Source: Mycobacterium asiaticum DSM 44297 (GTDB lineage Bacteria; Actinomycetota; Actinomycetes; Mycobacteriales; Mycobacteriaceae). From it: a stretch of DNA of 64,000 bases. The position numbers and the translations under genes are program-made. The stretch is taken from contig NZ_HG964936.1 in NCBI RefSeq assembly GCF_000613245.1, positions 640,175-704,174 of the forward strand, in the 5' to 3' direction. Of this stretch, positions 1 to 8,719 are shown in pieces. Numbering within the stretch: the stretch's first letter is position 1; the number at the start of each line of letters is the position of its first letter. The notes below the pieces were generated by a model. It worked only from the letters and a program-made list of their open reading frames with translations, was not told the origin of the DNA and did not search any database.

Positions 1-149
1 TCGGCGAGCTGGCGCCGCCCGCCGCCCGCGCTCAACGGGCGCCCGCTGGGCTCGAGACCCAGACCGAGTGTGCATTTCGCGACGCGACACGCCGACGAAG
101 CGTCGCGTGATTCACGCTCGGCAGCTCCCTACAGTCGGCGAGCTGGCGC
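1..149. repeat. 15-bp direct repeat in a non-coding stretch at the window edge
   Basis: The 15 bases TCGGCGAGCTGGCGC occur at 1-15 and again at 135-149. Between them lie GC-rich partial inverted repeats built on GCGTCGCGTGA and TCACGCTCGG. This stretch follows the stop of the fucA-like gene on the minus strand. I see no convincing gene here. It may hold a transcription terminator or be the edge of a larger repeat that is cut off by the window. Confidence 0.4.
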
Positions 150-152
150 AAA

Positions 153-803
153 TCAGTTGGCACGCAGGTAGGTGTACACCCCGGCGAAATTGCGGTTGAC
201 CTTCTCGGGCACCGGCACCGGTCCACCGAGCGCCCGTGCGCCCCAAGCAATTTGGGCGGTGCGTTCGACCAGTGCGGTGATGTGCAGGGCTTTGTCCGGC
301 CGGGGACCGACCGCCACCAGCCCGTGGTTGGCGATCAGGGCCGCGCCGCGACCCTGAAGCGCCTTGACCGCGTTCGTGCCGACATCGGGTGTGCCGGAGG
401 CGGCGTACTCGGCACACCGCACGTCACCGCCGCAGTACACCGCGAATTCATCGATGCACGCCGGGATCGGCTGGTGTGCCGCCGCGAACATGGTGGCCCA
501 GACGGGGTGGCTGTGGATGACGCTGCCGATGTCGTCGAAGGCGTGATAGCAGGCCAGGTGCAACTGCATCTCCGTCGACGGCATGCGGCCGTCCTTGGCT
601 TGCAGCACAGCGCCTTCCGGGTCGACCAGCACGAGATCATCCAGCGCCATGTCGGCATAGTCGACCGATGACGGCGTGATCACCAGGTTTCCGTCCGAGC
701 GCCGCGCCGAGATGTTGCCGGCGGTGCCTTCCACCAGACCACGGCGCAGCATGTCCTTGGCCGCCGCCAGCACCGAATGTTCGGCGTTGTCCACAAACTT
801 CAC
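153..803 (-). CDS. fucA: Class II aldolase (L-fuculose-phosphate aldolase-like)
   Basis: Protein of 216 aa in the class II aldolase/adducin family, homologous to Mtb Rv0727c. Family members use zinc to cleave L-fuculose 1-phosphate or related sugar phosphates into dihydroxyacetone phosphate and an aldehyde. Visible family motifs are the phosphate-binding GTAGNIS near the N terminus, the zinc-binding HSHP in the middle and a later NHG histidine. The GTG start overlaps the stop codon of the upstream serA2-like gene (GTGA), so the two are translationally coupled. The true sugar substrate cannot be told from sequence; the neighbouring dehydrogenase and FGGY kinase suggest a small sugar or sugar-acid pathway. 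Confidence 0.85.
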   Translation of the reverse strand: MKFVDNAEHSVLAAAKDMLRRGLVEGTAGNISARRSDGNLVITPSSVDYADMALDDLVLVDPEGAVLQAKDGRMPSTEMQLHLACYHAFDDIGSVIHSHPVWATMFAAAHQPIPACIDEFAVYCGGDVRCAEYAASGTPDVGTNAVKALQGRGAALIANHGLVAVGPRPDKALHITALVERTAQIAWGARALGGPVPVPEKVNRNFAGVYTYLRAN

Positions 804-1780
804 GAGCCCAGCACCTCCGGGTTGACGATATGGGCGGGCGTCCCACCAGACAGCAGTGCCGCCAAATCGTCGGCAACCATCTGCGCCTGCCGCGCTTCAG
901 TGTTCCACGTGGCTCCGCCGATGTGCGGCGTCAGGACCACGTTGGCCATTTCGGTCAGGGGATGGTCGGTGGGCAGCCATTCACCGGCGAAGTGGTCCAG
1001 CCCGGCCGCGGCCACCTTGCCGCTGCGTAACGCCTCGACGAGCGCGTCGGTGTCGTGCAGCTGGGCTCGTGCGGTGTTGAGGAAGACGACTCCGTCGCGC
1101 ATGGCGGCAAACTGTTCGGTGCCGATCATCCCGACGGTCTCGTCGGTGACGGGCGCGTGTAGCGAGACGACATCGGCTTCGGTGAGCAACTCGGCCAGAC
1201 CGTGCGAGGCCTTGTCGTTGTAAGGGTCGTGGGCGATGACCCGCAGACCCAATCCGGACAATCGCCACGCTGTGGCCCGGCCGACCGCGCCGAGGCCAAC
1301 CAATCCGGCGGTGAGGCCGGCGATCTCCCAACCCCGGAAACGCTGATACGGGATGGTGCCGTCCCGAAACATGTTGCCGCCGCGCACATCCGCATCCGCG
1401 GTCAGCAGGCGTCGGGTGGCGGCCAGCAAGAGCGCCACCGTCATCTCCGCGACCGCGTCGGCGTTGCGTGCCGGTGTGTTCAAAACCGGGATGCCGGCCG
1501 CCGTGGCCCCGGGAACGTCGACGTTGTTCGGGTCGCCGCGGGTGGACGCGATGGCTCGCAGGCCGAGCTCGAAGACCGGGCCCTTGACCGAATCACTCTC
1601 CACCACAACGATATCGGCGCCTTCGGCGGAGACCCGCTCGGCCAGCTGTTCGGCCGTGTAGATGCGCAGCGGCCTCTGATCTATCCAAGGGTCATAGATC
1701 ACATCGGCCAATTGCCGAAGCTTGGCAAACCCCGGTCCCCGCAGCGGAGCGGTCACCAGGGCGCGTGGTCGAGACGTCAC
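800..1780 (-). CDS. serA2: D-isomer-specific 2-hydroxyacid dehydrogenase (SerA2-like)
   Basis: NAD-dependent 2-hydroxyacid dehydrogenase homologous to Mtb Rv0728c. Seen: the dinucleotide-binding loop GLVGLGAVGRAT in the middle of the protein, the substrate-binding Arg region LNTARAQL and the catalytic His in TPHIGGAT near the C terminus. It lacks the long ACT/ASB regulatory domains of true SerA, so it is a short-form enzyme and may act on a substrate other than 3-phosphoglycerate. I chose the GTG at 1780 (326 aa, the length I recall for Mtb); a TTG at 1789 would add three residues. It is divergent from the xylB-like kinase with only 30 bp between the starts, so the two promoters must overlap. 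Confidence 0.85.
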   Translation of the reverse strand: MTSRPRALVTAPLRGPGFAKLRQLADVIYDPWIDQRPLRIYTAEQLAERVSAEGADIVVVESDSVKGPVFELGLRAIASTRGDPNNVDVPGATAAGIPVLNTPARNADAVAEMTVALLLAATRRLLTADADVRGGNMFRDGTIPYQRFRGWEIAGLTAGLVGLGAVGRATAWRLSGLGLRVIAHDPYNDKASHGLAELLTEADVVSLHAPVTDETVGMIGTEQFAAMRDGVVFLNTARAQLHDTDALVEALRSGKVAAAGLDHFAGEWLPTDHPLTEMANVVLTPHIGGATWNTEARQAQMVADDLAALLSGGTPAHIVNPEVLGS

Positions 1781-1810
1781 GAATGCCAATGCTGGCGTAC
1801 CGTTGCGCCC

Positions 1811-3157
1811 GTGTCACGCGTAGACGTCACAATCGGTATTGACGTCGGCACCACCGCGGCCAAGGCGGTCGCCGCCGACGAGAACGGTCGCGTGCATGCG
1901 CGGGCACGGATTCCGCACCAGGTCCGGGTGCCGGCCCCCGACCGGCTCGAGCACGACGCCGACGAAGCCTGGCGACGGGGTCCGGTAGCCGCGCTTGAGG
2001 GACTGAATCTGCCTGCGACCACGAGGGTTAAGGCGGTCGCGGTGTCGTCCATGGTGCCCTCGCTGACCGCCGTCGACTCCGACGGGCATCCGTTGACGCC
2101 GGGACTGCTCTACGGCGATGTGCGCGGCCGGGTGCCCGAGGCCGCCGCCCAACCGCTCCCCGCGGTGGGCGAAGCGGCCGAGTTCCTGCGCTGGACGGCC
2201 GCCGAGGCGCCCGATGCGGCAGGGTACTGGCCGGCGCCCGCCGTCGCCAACCACGCGTTGGCGGGGGAACCGGTGATCGACTTCGCCACCGCCATCACCT
2301 CCCTGCCGTTGTTCGACGGGACCGGGTGGAACGCCACGGCCTGCGCCGACTGCGGCGCCAGGGTCGAGCAGATGCCGCGGGTCGAAACGTTCGGCACACC
2401 GATCGGTCGGGTACCGGGCTCGGGCGCAGTGCTCGCGACAGGCGCCATCGACGCCCTCTGCGAGCAAATCGTGGCGGGTGCGGATCAGGGGGGCGACGTG
2501 CTGGTGCTGTGCGGCACCACGCTGATCGTCTGGACGACGATCGCCGCGCCGCGGCAGGTGCCAGGATTGTGGACTATCCCCCACACCGCCGCGGGCAAGA
2601 GTCAGATCGGCGGGGCCAGCAACGCCGGCGGGATGTTCCTGGGCTGGGTGGATCGCGTTGTCGCGCAGTCTGATCCGACGATGGTTGATCCGCGACGCGT
2701 GCCAGTGTGGTTGCCCTACATCCGCGGCGAGCGGACCCCGTTCCACGATCCCGACCGGCGCGCGGTGCTGGATGGGGTGGACCTCACTCATGACGCCGCC
2801 ACATTGCGCCGGGCCGCCTACGAAGCGTCCGCGTTCGTCGTCCGGCAAATTCTGGAACTGAGTGGCACGCCGGTGCGTCGCATCATCGCTTCCGGCGGCG
2901 GCACCCGGGTGCAGCCGTGGATGCAGGCCATCGCCGACGTCACTGCCCGGCCCGTAGAGCTGTCCGCGGTGGCAGAAGGTGCGGCGCTGGGCGCGGCTTT
3001 CTTGGGCCGGATGGCGCTCGGACTGGAATCCACCATTGCCGACGCGGCGCGGTGGGCGTCGGTGCAGCGCCTTGTCGAACCCCGTCCCGAGTGGATGGGC
3101 CCGGTCAAGGACCGCTATCGGCGATTTCTCGAACTCAGCGGATCGCGGTTGGCGTAG
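1811..3157 (+). CDS. xylB: FGGY-family carbohydrate kinase (XylB-like)
   Basis: Sugar kinase of 448 aa homologous to Mtb Rv0729, annotated as xylulose kinase. The N-terminal ATPase-fold motif IGIDVGTTAAKAVA lies at residues 7-20. The second half carries the GASNAGG region and the adenosine motif SGGGTRVQPW. The GTG at 1811 gives the expected length; the open frame runs further upstream but would cross the divergent serA2 gene. With fucA and serA2 it looks like part of a small catabolic module: a kinase phosphorylating a ketose or sugar acid, an aldolase splitting it and a dehydrogenase acting on a hydroxyacid. The exact sugar is unknown. Confidence 0.85.
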   Translation: MSRVDVTIGIDVGTTAAKAVAADENGRVHARARIPHQVRVPAPDRLEHDADEAWRRGPVAALEGLNLPATTRVKAVAVSSMVPSLTAVDSDGHPLTPGLLYGDVRGRVPEAAAQPLPAVGEAAEFLRWTAAEAPDAAGYWPAPAVANHALAGEPVIDFATAITSLPLFDGTGWNATACADCGARVEQMPRVETFGTPIGRVPGSGAVLATGAIDALCEQIVAGADQGGDVLVLCGTTLIVWTTIAAPRQVPGLWTIPHTAAGKSQIGGASNAGGMFLGWVDRVVAQSDPTMVDPRRVPVWLPYIRGERTPFHDPDRRAVLDGVDLTHDAATLRRAAYEASAFVVRQILELSGTPVRRIIASGGGTRVQPWMQAIADVTARPVELSAVAEGAALGAAFLGRMALGLESTIADAARWASVQRLVEPRPEWMGPVKDRYRRFLELSGSRLA

Positions 3158-3214
3158 CCACCAGCCGAGCATCTGGGTGGCGCGCTTCCCGGTGTGTGGT
3201 TCTAGGCTTATGCA

Positions 3215-3880
3215 ATGACTGACCACGACCAGAACGCCGCCCGTCGAGAGATCGCCGATGCCTTGCTTGCCGCGTTGGAGCGTCGGCATGAGGTCGCCGA
3301 CGCGATAGTGGAGGCCAAGAACAAGCCCGCCGCGGTCGAGGCGATCGTCACGCTGCTCGGCACCTCTCATCTGGCGGCCGAGGCCGTCATGAGCATGTCG
3401 TTCGACCAGCTCACTCAGGACGCCCGCGCCAAGATCCTCGCCGAGCTCGACGATCTCAACAAGCACCTGAGCTTCAACCTCAACGAGCGTCCGGCGAGCT
3501 CGGGGGAGACGCTCGAACTGCGTTCCTTCTCCGCGATCGAGGATCGCGACATCTTCATCGCCCGCACCGAAGAGATCAAAGCGGCCGGCGACGGGTCGGG
3601 CGCACCGGCAGGGGACATCGACGACGAAATCAGGAAGGCGCTCAAGCGTTTGCACGACGAGGAAGCCGCCTGGTTCGTGGCCGTCGATTCCGGGGAGAAG
3701 GTCGGCATGGTGTTCGGCGAACTGTTGAACGGCGAGGTGAACGTGCGGATCTGGATCCACCCCGACCACCGGAAGAAGGGCTACGGCACCGCGGCGCTGC
3801 GCAAGTCGCGCTCCGAAATGGCGTGGGCCTTCCCGGCGGTGCCGATGGTGGTCCGTGCGCCGGCCGCTAATCCCGGATAG
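3215..3880 (+). CDS. GyrA-like helical segment fused to GNAT acetyltransferase domain
   Basis: Protein of 221 aa homologous to Mtb Rv0730. Residues about 15-85 resemble the helical segment of topoisomerase IIA A subunits (alternating hydrophobic pattern, EAIVTLLG, MSMSFDQLT, ILAELDDL). Residues about 100-221 look like a GNAT fold with an acetyl-CoA motif around WIHPDHRKKGYGTAALRKS. Family GNATs move an acetyl group from acetyl-CoA to an amine; the substrate here is unknown. The C terminus ends soon after the acetyl-CoA motif, shorter than a typical GNAT and than my recollection of Rv0730 (about 242 aa). Its 3' end overlaps the convergent methyltransferase by 14 bp. Confidence 0.75.
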   Translation: MTDHDQNAARREIADALLAALERRHEVADAIVEAKNKPAAVEAIVTLLGTSHLAAEAVMSMSFDQLTQDARAKILAELDDLNKHLSFNLNERPASSGETLELRSFSAIEDRDIFIARTEEIKAAGDGSGAPAGDIDDEIRKALKRLHDEEAAWFVAVDSGEKVGMVFGELLNGEVNVRIWIHPDHRKKGYGTAALRKSRSEMAWAFPAVPMVVRAPAANPG

Positions 3881-4793
3881 CGGTGATGGTGACGATGTTG
3901 CGTAGTTGGCCCAGCTCGTCGCCGTCCGGGAAGTCGCACCCGTAGTCCGCGTATAACTCCCGCCGTGGCCGAGTGCTGACCTGCCAGCCCTTGCCGCCGA
4001 GGTAGTCGATCACGTTGCTGCGTTCGCCGTCGTAGAACAGTCCCGAGAAGTCGATGTCGCAGCCCAGGTTGGCCCACCGGTCGCTGAACTCCTGCGCGCG
4101 CTGTGACATCGGGACGTCCGAGTCGGGGTGGAATTCGGTGGCCAGTCGGCTGCCGGGTCCGCTGAGTTCGGTGATGTTGTCGAAGAGCCGGTCCTGGGCG
4201 TCGGGGGGCAGGTACATCAGCAACCCCTCGGCGCTCCACGCCGTGGCCCGTGACGGGTCAAATCCGCTGCGGCGCAACGCCGCAGGCCAGTCCTCGCGCA
4301 AGTCGATGCTGACCGCTTTGCGGTGCGCCGACGGAGTGGCGCCCAGCGCCGACATAGCCTTGTTTTTGAATTCGATCACCTTGGGCTGGTCGACCTCGTA
4401 GACCACCGTGCCCCGCGGCCAGGAGAGCCGGTAGCTGCGCGCGTCCAGCCCGGCCGCCAGGATCACGGCCTGGCCAACGCCCGCGCGGGCGGCGTCGAGA
4501 AAGAAGTCGTCGAAGAAGCGGGTGCGGATCGCCATCGAGTCGGCCATCAGGCGCAGCTCTCGTGCACGGGACTCGTCGCTGGTGACCTCGGACACCTGGC
4601 CGTTGACCAGACGGGTGAAGAAATCCAGACCGACCGCACGCACCAGCGGTGCCGCGAACGCGTCGTTGATGATCGGGTTGTCCTGTTCGGAGGCAACCGC
4701 GCGGGCGGCGGCCACCATCGTCGCGGTGGCGCCCACGCTGGATGCCAAATCCCAGGTGTCCCCGGAGGATCGATGTGACTCAAAAGAGGTCAT
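3867..4793 (-). CDS. Class I SAM-dependent methyltransferase (TIGR00027 family)
   Basis: Putative S-adenosylmethionine-dependent methyltransferase of 308 aa, a member of the family greatly expanded in mycobacteria (Rv0725c/Rv0726c/Rv0731c type). Family hallmarks seen: [18 protein letters not shown] at the N terminus, RTRFFDDFF, the SAM-binding [14 protein letters not shown] and AEGLLMYLPP. The ATG at 4793 is preceded by AAGGAG at good spacing; an upstream in-frame start at 4823 would overlap the neighbouring paralogue. The substrate is unknown; members are usually described as O-methyltransferases of unknown targets. It follows a paralogue in tandem with 13 bp between them, so they are probably co-transcribed. 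Confidence 0.85.
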   Translation of the reverse strand: MTSFESHRSSGDTWDLASSVGATATMVAAARAVASEQDNPIINDAFAAPLVRAVGLDFFTRLVNGQVSEVTSDESRARELRLMADSMAIRTRFFDDFFLDAARAGVGQAVILAAGLDARSYRLSWPRGTVVYEVDQPKVIEFKNKAMSALGATPSAHRKAVSIDLREDWPAALRRSGFDPSRATAWSAEGLLMYLPPDAQDRLFDNITELSGPGSRLATEFHPDSDVPMSQRAQEFSDRWANLGCDIDFSGLFYDGERSNVIDYLGGKGWQVSTRPRRELYADYGCDFPDGDELGQLRNIVTITAIRD

Positions 4794-4806
4794 GGCTTGT
4801 GCTCCT

Positions 4807-5751
4807 TCACAACCGCTCTGCACTCAGATAAACCACCTCGCCGAACGGGGCATCGTCGCCTTCGGCCGGCACCAGCCCGTGTCGGGCGAACAGCTCCGCG
4901 TTGCGCTCGCTGGCGGTCTGCCAGCCGTGCGCGGAAAGATAGGTTCCGGCGTCCGTGCGGTCGTCGAAATACACCAGCGCGGCCATGTCGAAATCCAGGC
5001 CGTGGCTGCGCCACCGGTCGTTCTGCCGCTGCATGCGGGTGCGCAACTCGTCTTTATTGAGCTCGTTGATGTCCAGCAGGCCCTCGGTGGCGAACCGGCT
5101 GCCGGGCACGCTCAGCGCGGTTACCTGGTCGAGCAGCCGGTCCTGAGCCTCGGCCGGCAGGTAACCCAGCAGGCCCTCGGCGATCCAGGCGGTGCGCTGG
5201 GAGGGGTCGAACCCAGCTCCGCGCAGTGCGGCGGGCCAGTCGTCGCGCAGGTCGACGGCCACCGTGCGTCGATTCGCGGTCGGCTCGGCACCCAGCTCGG
5301 ACAGCGTCGCGGTCTTGAACTCGATGACCTGCGGCTGGTCCACCTCGAACACCGTGGTACCCGCCGGCCAGGGCAGCCGGTAGGCGCGGGAATCCAGCCC
5401 CGCCGCCAAAATCACGGCCTGCCGGATGCCGGCAGCGCTCGCGTCGGCGAAGAAGTCGTCGAAAAACCTGGTCCGGATAGCCATGGCGTTGGCGAAATGC
5501 CTGGTGCCGGTGGCCGTTTCCGAATCTAGATCGGAAAGGTCCAGCTCACCGCTGGCCAGCTGGGAGAAGAAATCAACGCCTACTGCGCGAACCAGCGGCT
5601 CGGCGAAGTTGTCCGTGGCGACCGCTCCCGCACCCTGGCTGTCCCGGGCGGCCACCGCGCGGGCCGCGGCGACCATGGTGGCCGTCAACCCGACGCTGGA
5701 TGCCAAATCCCACGTGTCGCCCTCATACCGCGCGCTGCCTGTCTGGGTCAT
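4807..5751 (-). CDS. Class I SAM-dependent methyltransferase (TIGR00027 family), tandem paralogue
   Basis: Protein of 314 aa, clearly related to the next gene downstream and to the copy at 48474-49397. The same landmarks are seen in order: [42 protein letters not shown], the SAM loop [17 protein letters not shown], the acidic [11 protein letters not shown] and AEGLLGYLP. The pair probably arose by local duplication. It is transcribed away from secY and shares a 254-bp divergent intergenic region with it. An AT-rich imperfect palindrome 26-44 bp upstream of the start could be its promoter or operator. The methyl acceptor is unknown. Confidence 0.85.
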   Translation of the reverse strand: MTQTGSARYEGDTWDLASSVGLTATMVAAARAVAARDSQGAGAVATDNFAEPLVRAVGVDFFSQLASGELDLSDLDSETATGTRHFANAMAIRTRFFDDFFADASAAGIRQAVILAAGLDSRAYRLPWPAGTTVFEVDQPQVIEFKTATLSELGAEPTANRRTVAVDLRDDWPAALRGAGFDPSQRTAWIAEGLLGYLPAEAQDRLLDQVTALSVPGSRFATEGLLDINELNKDELRTRMQRQNDRWRSHGLDFDMAALVYFDDRTDAGTYLSAHGWQTASERNAELFARHGLVPAEGDDAPFGEVVYLSAERL

Positions 5752-5776
5752 CGATATGCTCCCGGAAACCAGTTCT

Positions 5777-5795
5777 GTTATTTAGCAAATATAAC
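5777..5795. promoter_or_regulatory. AT-rich palindrome in secY/methyltransferase divergent region
   Basis: GTTAT at 5777-5781 and ATAAC at 5791-5795 form an inverted repeat around an AT-rich centre, conspicuous in a GC-rich genome. It sits 26-44 bp upstream of the methyltransferase start at 5751. The rest of the 5752-6005 region should also contain the secY promoter; TGTTAGTCT at 5845-5853 resembles an extended -10 (TGnTAnnnT), but I see no clear -35. Confidence 0.3.
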
Positions 5796-6005
5796 GAGCT
5801 ATCAAGACTGTACGCCCACCCTGGCAGGGCCGGTGCGTACCAGCTGTTAGTCTCGTACACGGTTTGACGCGCGACGGCGTACGTCCTGGCCTGCTGGGTG
5901 TTGGGCACGTGACGCGGGATGAACCCAGGACTGATCAGAAAATGGACCCAGCCGGCCGAACCGGTTGGCATGCCGCGACCAGAGTTCGGCTGCGCAGGAG
6001 GAAGA

Positions 6006-7331
6006 GTGCTTTCGGCTTTCATCTCATCGCTGCGAACAGTGGACCTGAGACGGAAGATCCTTTTCACACTGGGCATCGTCGTGCTCTACCGCGTGGGGGC
6101 CTCGCTGCCGTCGCCCGGTGTCAATTTCCCGAACGTGCAGCAGTGCATCAAGGAGGCCAGCGGCGGCCAGGCCGGGCAGATCTACTCGCTGATCAACCTG
6201 TTCTCGGGTGGCGCCCTGCTCAAGCTCACGGTGTTCGCAGTGGGCGTGATGCCCTACATCACGGCGAGCATCATCGTGCAGCTGCTCACCGTGGTGATTC
6301 CCCGCTTCGAAGAGCTACGTAAAGAAGGTCAGGCTGGTCAGGCCAAGATGACGCAGTACACGCGTTATCTGGCGATCGCATTGGCGGTTTTGCAGGCCAC
6401 CAGCATCGTCGCGCTGGCCGCCAACGGTGGGCTGCTGCAGGGCTGCTCGCTGGACATCTTGTCGAACCAGACCATCTTCTCCGAGATTGTCATCGTGCTG
6501 GTGATGACCGCCGGCGCCGCCCTGGTGATGTGGATGGGTGAGCTGATCACCGAACGCGGCATCGGCAATGGCATGTCCCTGCTGATCTTCGTCGGTATCG
6601 CCGCCCGCATTCCCGCCGAGGGCAATCAGATCCTGCAGAGCCGTGGGGGCATGATTTTTGCCGCGGTGTGCGCGGCCGCGCTGGTGATCATCGTCGGTGT
6701 CGTGTTCGTCGAGCAGGGACAGCGTCGAATCCCGGTGCAGTACGCCAAGCGCATGGTCGGCCGGCGGATGTATGGCGGCACGTCGACGTATCTGCCGCTC
6801 AAGGTCAACCAGGCCGGCGTCATCCCGGTCATTTTCGCGTCCTCGCTGATCTACATTCCGAACCTGATCACCCAGCTTGTTCGAAGCGGCAGCGGCGGTG
6901 GCGGCCACAGCTGGTGGGACAAATTCGTCGGCAGTTACCTTTCGGACCCGAGCAATCCGGTGTACATCGCGATCTATTTCGGGCTCATCATCTTTTTCAC
7001 GTACTTCTACGTGTCGATCACGTTCAATCCCGACGAGCGTGCCGACGAAATGAAGAAGTTCGGCGGTTTTATCCCCGGAATTCGCCCGGGTCGTCCCACC
7101 GCCGATTACCTGCGCCATGTACTGAGCCGAATCACCCTGCCCGGGTCGATCTACCTCGGTGTCATTTCGGTGCTGCCGAATGTCTTCTTGCAGATGGGCA
7201 ACAGCGGCGGCATTCAGAATCTACCCTTCGGGGGTACCGCGGTTTTGATCATGATCGGCGTCGGGTTGGATACGGTCAAACAGATCGAAAGTCAGCTCAT
7301 GCAGCGCAACTATGAAGGGTTCCTCAAGTGA
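6006..7331 (+). CDS. secY: Preprotein translocase subunit SecY
   Basis: Membrane channel subunit of the SecYEG translocon, 441 aa, the same length as Mtb Rv0732. It carries the usual series of hydrophobic segments and the conserved N-terminal stretch [16 protein letters not shown]. It ends in [16 protein letters not shown], typical of mycobacterial SecY. The GTG start at 6006 is preceded by AGGAGGAAGA, a strong ribosome binding site; the longer upstream frame lacks this. The stop overlaps the adk GTG (GTGA), so secY-adk are translationally coupled, as in the end of bacterial spc operons. Confidence 0.96.
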   Translation: MLSAFISSLRTVDLRRKILFTLGIVVLYRVGASLPSPGVNFPNVQQCIKEASGGQAGQIYSLINLFSGGALLKLTVFAVGVMPYITASIIVQLLTVVIPRFEELRKEGQAGQAKMTQYTRYLAIALAVLQATSIVALAANGGLLQGCSLDILSNQTIFSEIVIVLVMTAGAALVMWMGELITERGIGNGMSLLIFVGIAARIPAEGNQILQSRGGMIFAAVCAAALVIIVGVVFVEQGQRRIPVQYAKRMVGRRMYGGTSTYLPLKVNQAGVIPVIFASSLIYIPNLITQLVRSGSGGGGHSWWDKFVGSYLSDPSNPVYIAIYFGLIIFFTYFYVSITFNPDERADEMKKFGGFIPGIRPGRPTADYLRHVLSRITLPGSIYLGVISVLPNVFLQMGNSGGIQNLPFGGTAVLIMIGVGLDTVKQIESQLMQRNYEGFLK

Positions 7332-7873
7332 GAGTGGTATTGCTTGGGCCGCCGGGGGCGGGCAAGGGCACGCAGGCCCAGAAGCTGGCCGAGAAACTGG
7401 GGATCCCGCAGATCTCCACCGGCGATCTGTTCCGCAGCAATATCCAGCAGGGCACCAAGCTCGGAATCGAAGCAAAGCGGTATCTGGATGCCGGCGACCT
7501 GGTGCCGTCCGAGCTGACCAACGAGCTCGTCGACGACCGCCTCAACGAGCCGGACGCGGCAAACGGGTTCATCCTGGACGGCTACCCCCGCTCGGTGGAG
7601 CAGGCCAAGGCGCTGCACGACATGCTGCAGCGCCGTGGCACCGACATCGACGCCGTGGTGGAGTTCCGGGTATCTGAGGAGGAGTTGCTGGAGCGGCTTA
7701 AGGGTCGTGGCCGTGCCGACGACACCGAAGAGGTCATCCACAATCGGATGAAGGTTTACCGGGACGAGACCGCGCCGTTGCTGGACTACTACCGCGACGA
7801 GCTCAAGACCGTGGACGCCGTCGGCACCATGGATGAGGTGTTCGCCCGCGCATTGCAAGCTCTGGGCAAGTAA
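7328..7873 (+). CDS. adk: Adenylate kinase
   Basis: Cytosolic enzyme that interconverts ATP + AMP and 2 ADP, 181 aa. The P-loop [12 protein letters not shown] is at residues 4-15, the AMP-site motif STGDLFRS follows, and GYPRSVEQA is seen at mid-length. This is the short form with a reduced LID, as in Mtb Rv0733. The GTG start overlaps secY; mapA begins 3 bp after the stop. The secY-adk-map order is conserved across many bacteria. Confidence 0.95.
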   Translation: MRVVLLGPPGAGKGTQAQKLAEKLGIPQISTGDLFRSNIQQGTKLGIEAKRYLDAGDLVPSELTNELVDDRLNEPDAANGFILDGYPRSVEQAKALHDMLQRRGTDIDAVVEFRVSEEELLERLKGRGRADDTEEVIHNRMKVYRDETAPLLDYYRDELKTVDAVGTMDEVFARALQALGK

Positions 7874-7875
7874 CC

Positions 7876-8673
7876 GTGGGTGCTTTGGCACGGCTGCGGA
7901 GCCGCAGAGTCGTGCCGCAGCGCACTGCCGGAGAGCTGGATGCAATGGCCGCGGCGGGTGCCGTCGTCGCCGCCGCCCTGCAAGCCGTACGAACCGCGGC
8001 GGTCGCTGGGGTGTCCACGCTGGCCCTCGACGAAATCGCGGAGTCGGTGATCCGCGAAGCCGGCGCGACCCCGTCGTTCCTGGGCTACCACGGCTACCCG
8101 GCATCGATCTGTAGTTCGGTGAATGACCGTGTGGTGCATGGCATTCCGTCGGCCGCCGAGGTTCTGGTGCCGGGTGACCTGGTGTCCATCGACTGCGGCG
8201 CGGTGCTGGACGGGTGGCACGGTGACGCGGCCGTCACGTTTGGGATCGGTGATCTCATCGCGGCCGATGCGGCACTTTCCGCGGCGACCAGGGAGTCGCT
8301 CGAAGCCGGAATCGCGGCAATGATCATCGGTAACCGCTTGACCGACGTCGCCCACGCCATCGAAATGGGCACGCGGGCCGTGGCAGTTCGCTACGACCGC
8401 GCGTTCGGCATTGTCGAGGGGTACGGCGGGCATGGCATCGGGCGGCAGATGCACATGGACCCATTCCTGCCCAACGAGGGTTCGCCGGGGCGGGGCCCGC
8501 TGCTGGCCGCCGGGTCGGTGCTGGCCATCGAACCGATGCTGACGCTGGGGACGGGCAAGACCGTCGTTCTGGACGACGAATGGACCGTGACCACGGCCGA
8601 TGGGTCGCGCGCCGCGCATTGGGAGCATACGGTTGCGGTAACCGAGGACGGTCCGCGCATCCTGACCGTTTGA
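7876..8673 (+). CDS. mapA: Type I methionine aminopeptidase
   Basis: Removes the initiator Met from nascent proteins, 265 aa (Mtb Rv0734). Metal-ligand motifs are visible in order: the first Asp in [15 protein letters not shown] and the second Asp in GDAA, His in [10 protein letters not shown], Glu in AIEPMLTL and Glu in WEHTVAV. Mtb has a second enzyme with an SH3-binding N-terminal extension; this copy lacks one. Its stop codon TGA is the first three bases of the candidate SigL -35 element for the next operon. Confidence 0.94.
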   Translation: MGALARLRSRRVVPQRTAGELDAMAAAGAVVAAALQAVRTAAVAGVSTLALDEIAESVIREAGATPSFLGYHGYPASICSSVNDRVVHGIPSAAEVLVPGDLVSIDCGAVLDGWHGDAAVTFGIGDLIAADAALSAATRESLEAGIAAMIIGNRLTDVAHAIEMGTRAVAVRYDRAFGIVEGYGGHGIGRQMHMDPFLPNEGSPGRGPLLAAGSVLAIEPMLTLGTGKTVVLDDEWTVTTADGSRAAHWEHTVAVTEDGPRILTV

Positions 8674-8698
8674 ACCACCCAACTACTCGCCTCGTGTT
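8671..8698 (+). promoter_or_regulatory. Candidate SigL-dependent autoregulatory promoter
   Basis: TGAACC at 8671-8676 and CGTGTT at 8693-8698 are separated by 16 bp. This agrees with the SigL consensus described for M. tuberculosis (TGAACC in the -35 and CGTgtr in the -10, as I recall it). It sits just upstream of sigL, and the -35 overlaps the mapA stop codon. It would allow positive autoregulation of sigL-rslA. Inference from motif and position only. Confidence 0.65.
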
Positions 8699-8719
8699 GG
8701 TAGGGCAGGAGGTGATCGG

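Noticed and set aside
1202..1810. 203-codon N-terminal extension of the xylB-like frame
   Set aside because: It is antisense to serA2; the FGGY kinase motif starts just after the GTG at 1811, and the length then fits the family.
1814..3769. 651-codon minus-strand frame
   Set aside because: It covers xylB and the Rv0730 homologue in antisense, is Arg/His/Gly-rich and has no domain; typical shadow in GC-rich DNA.
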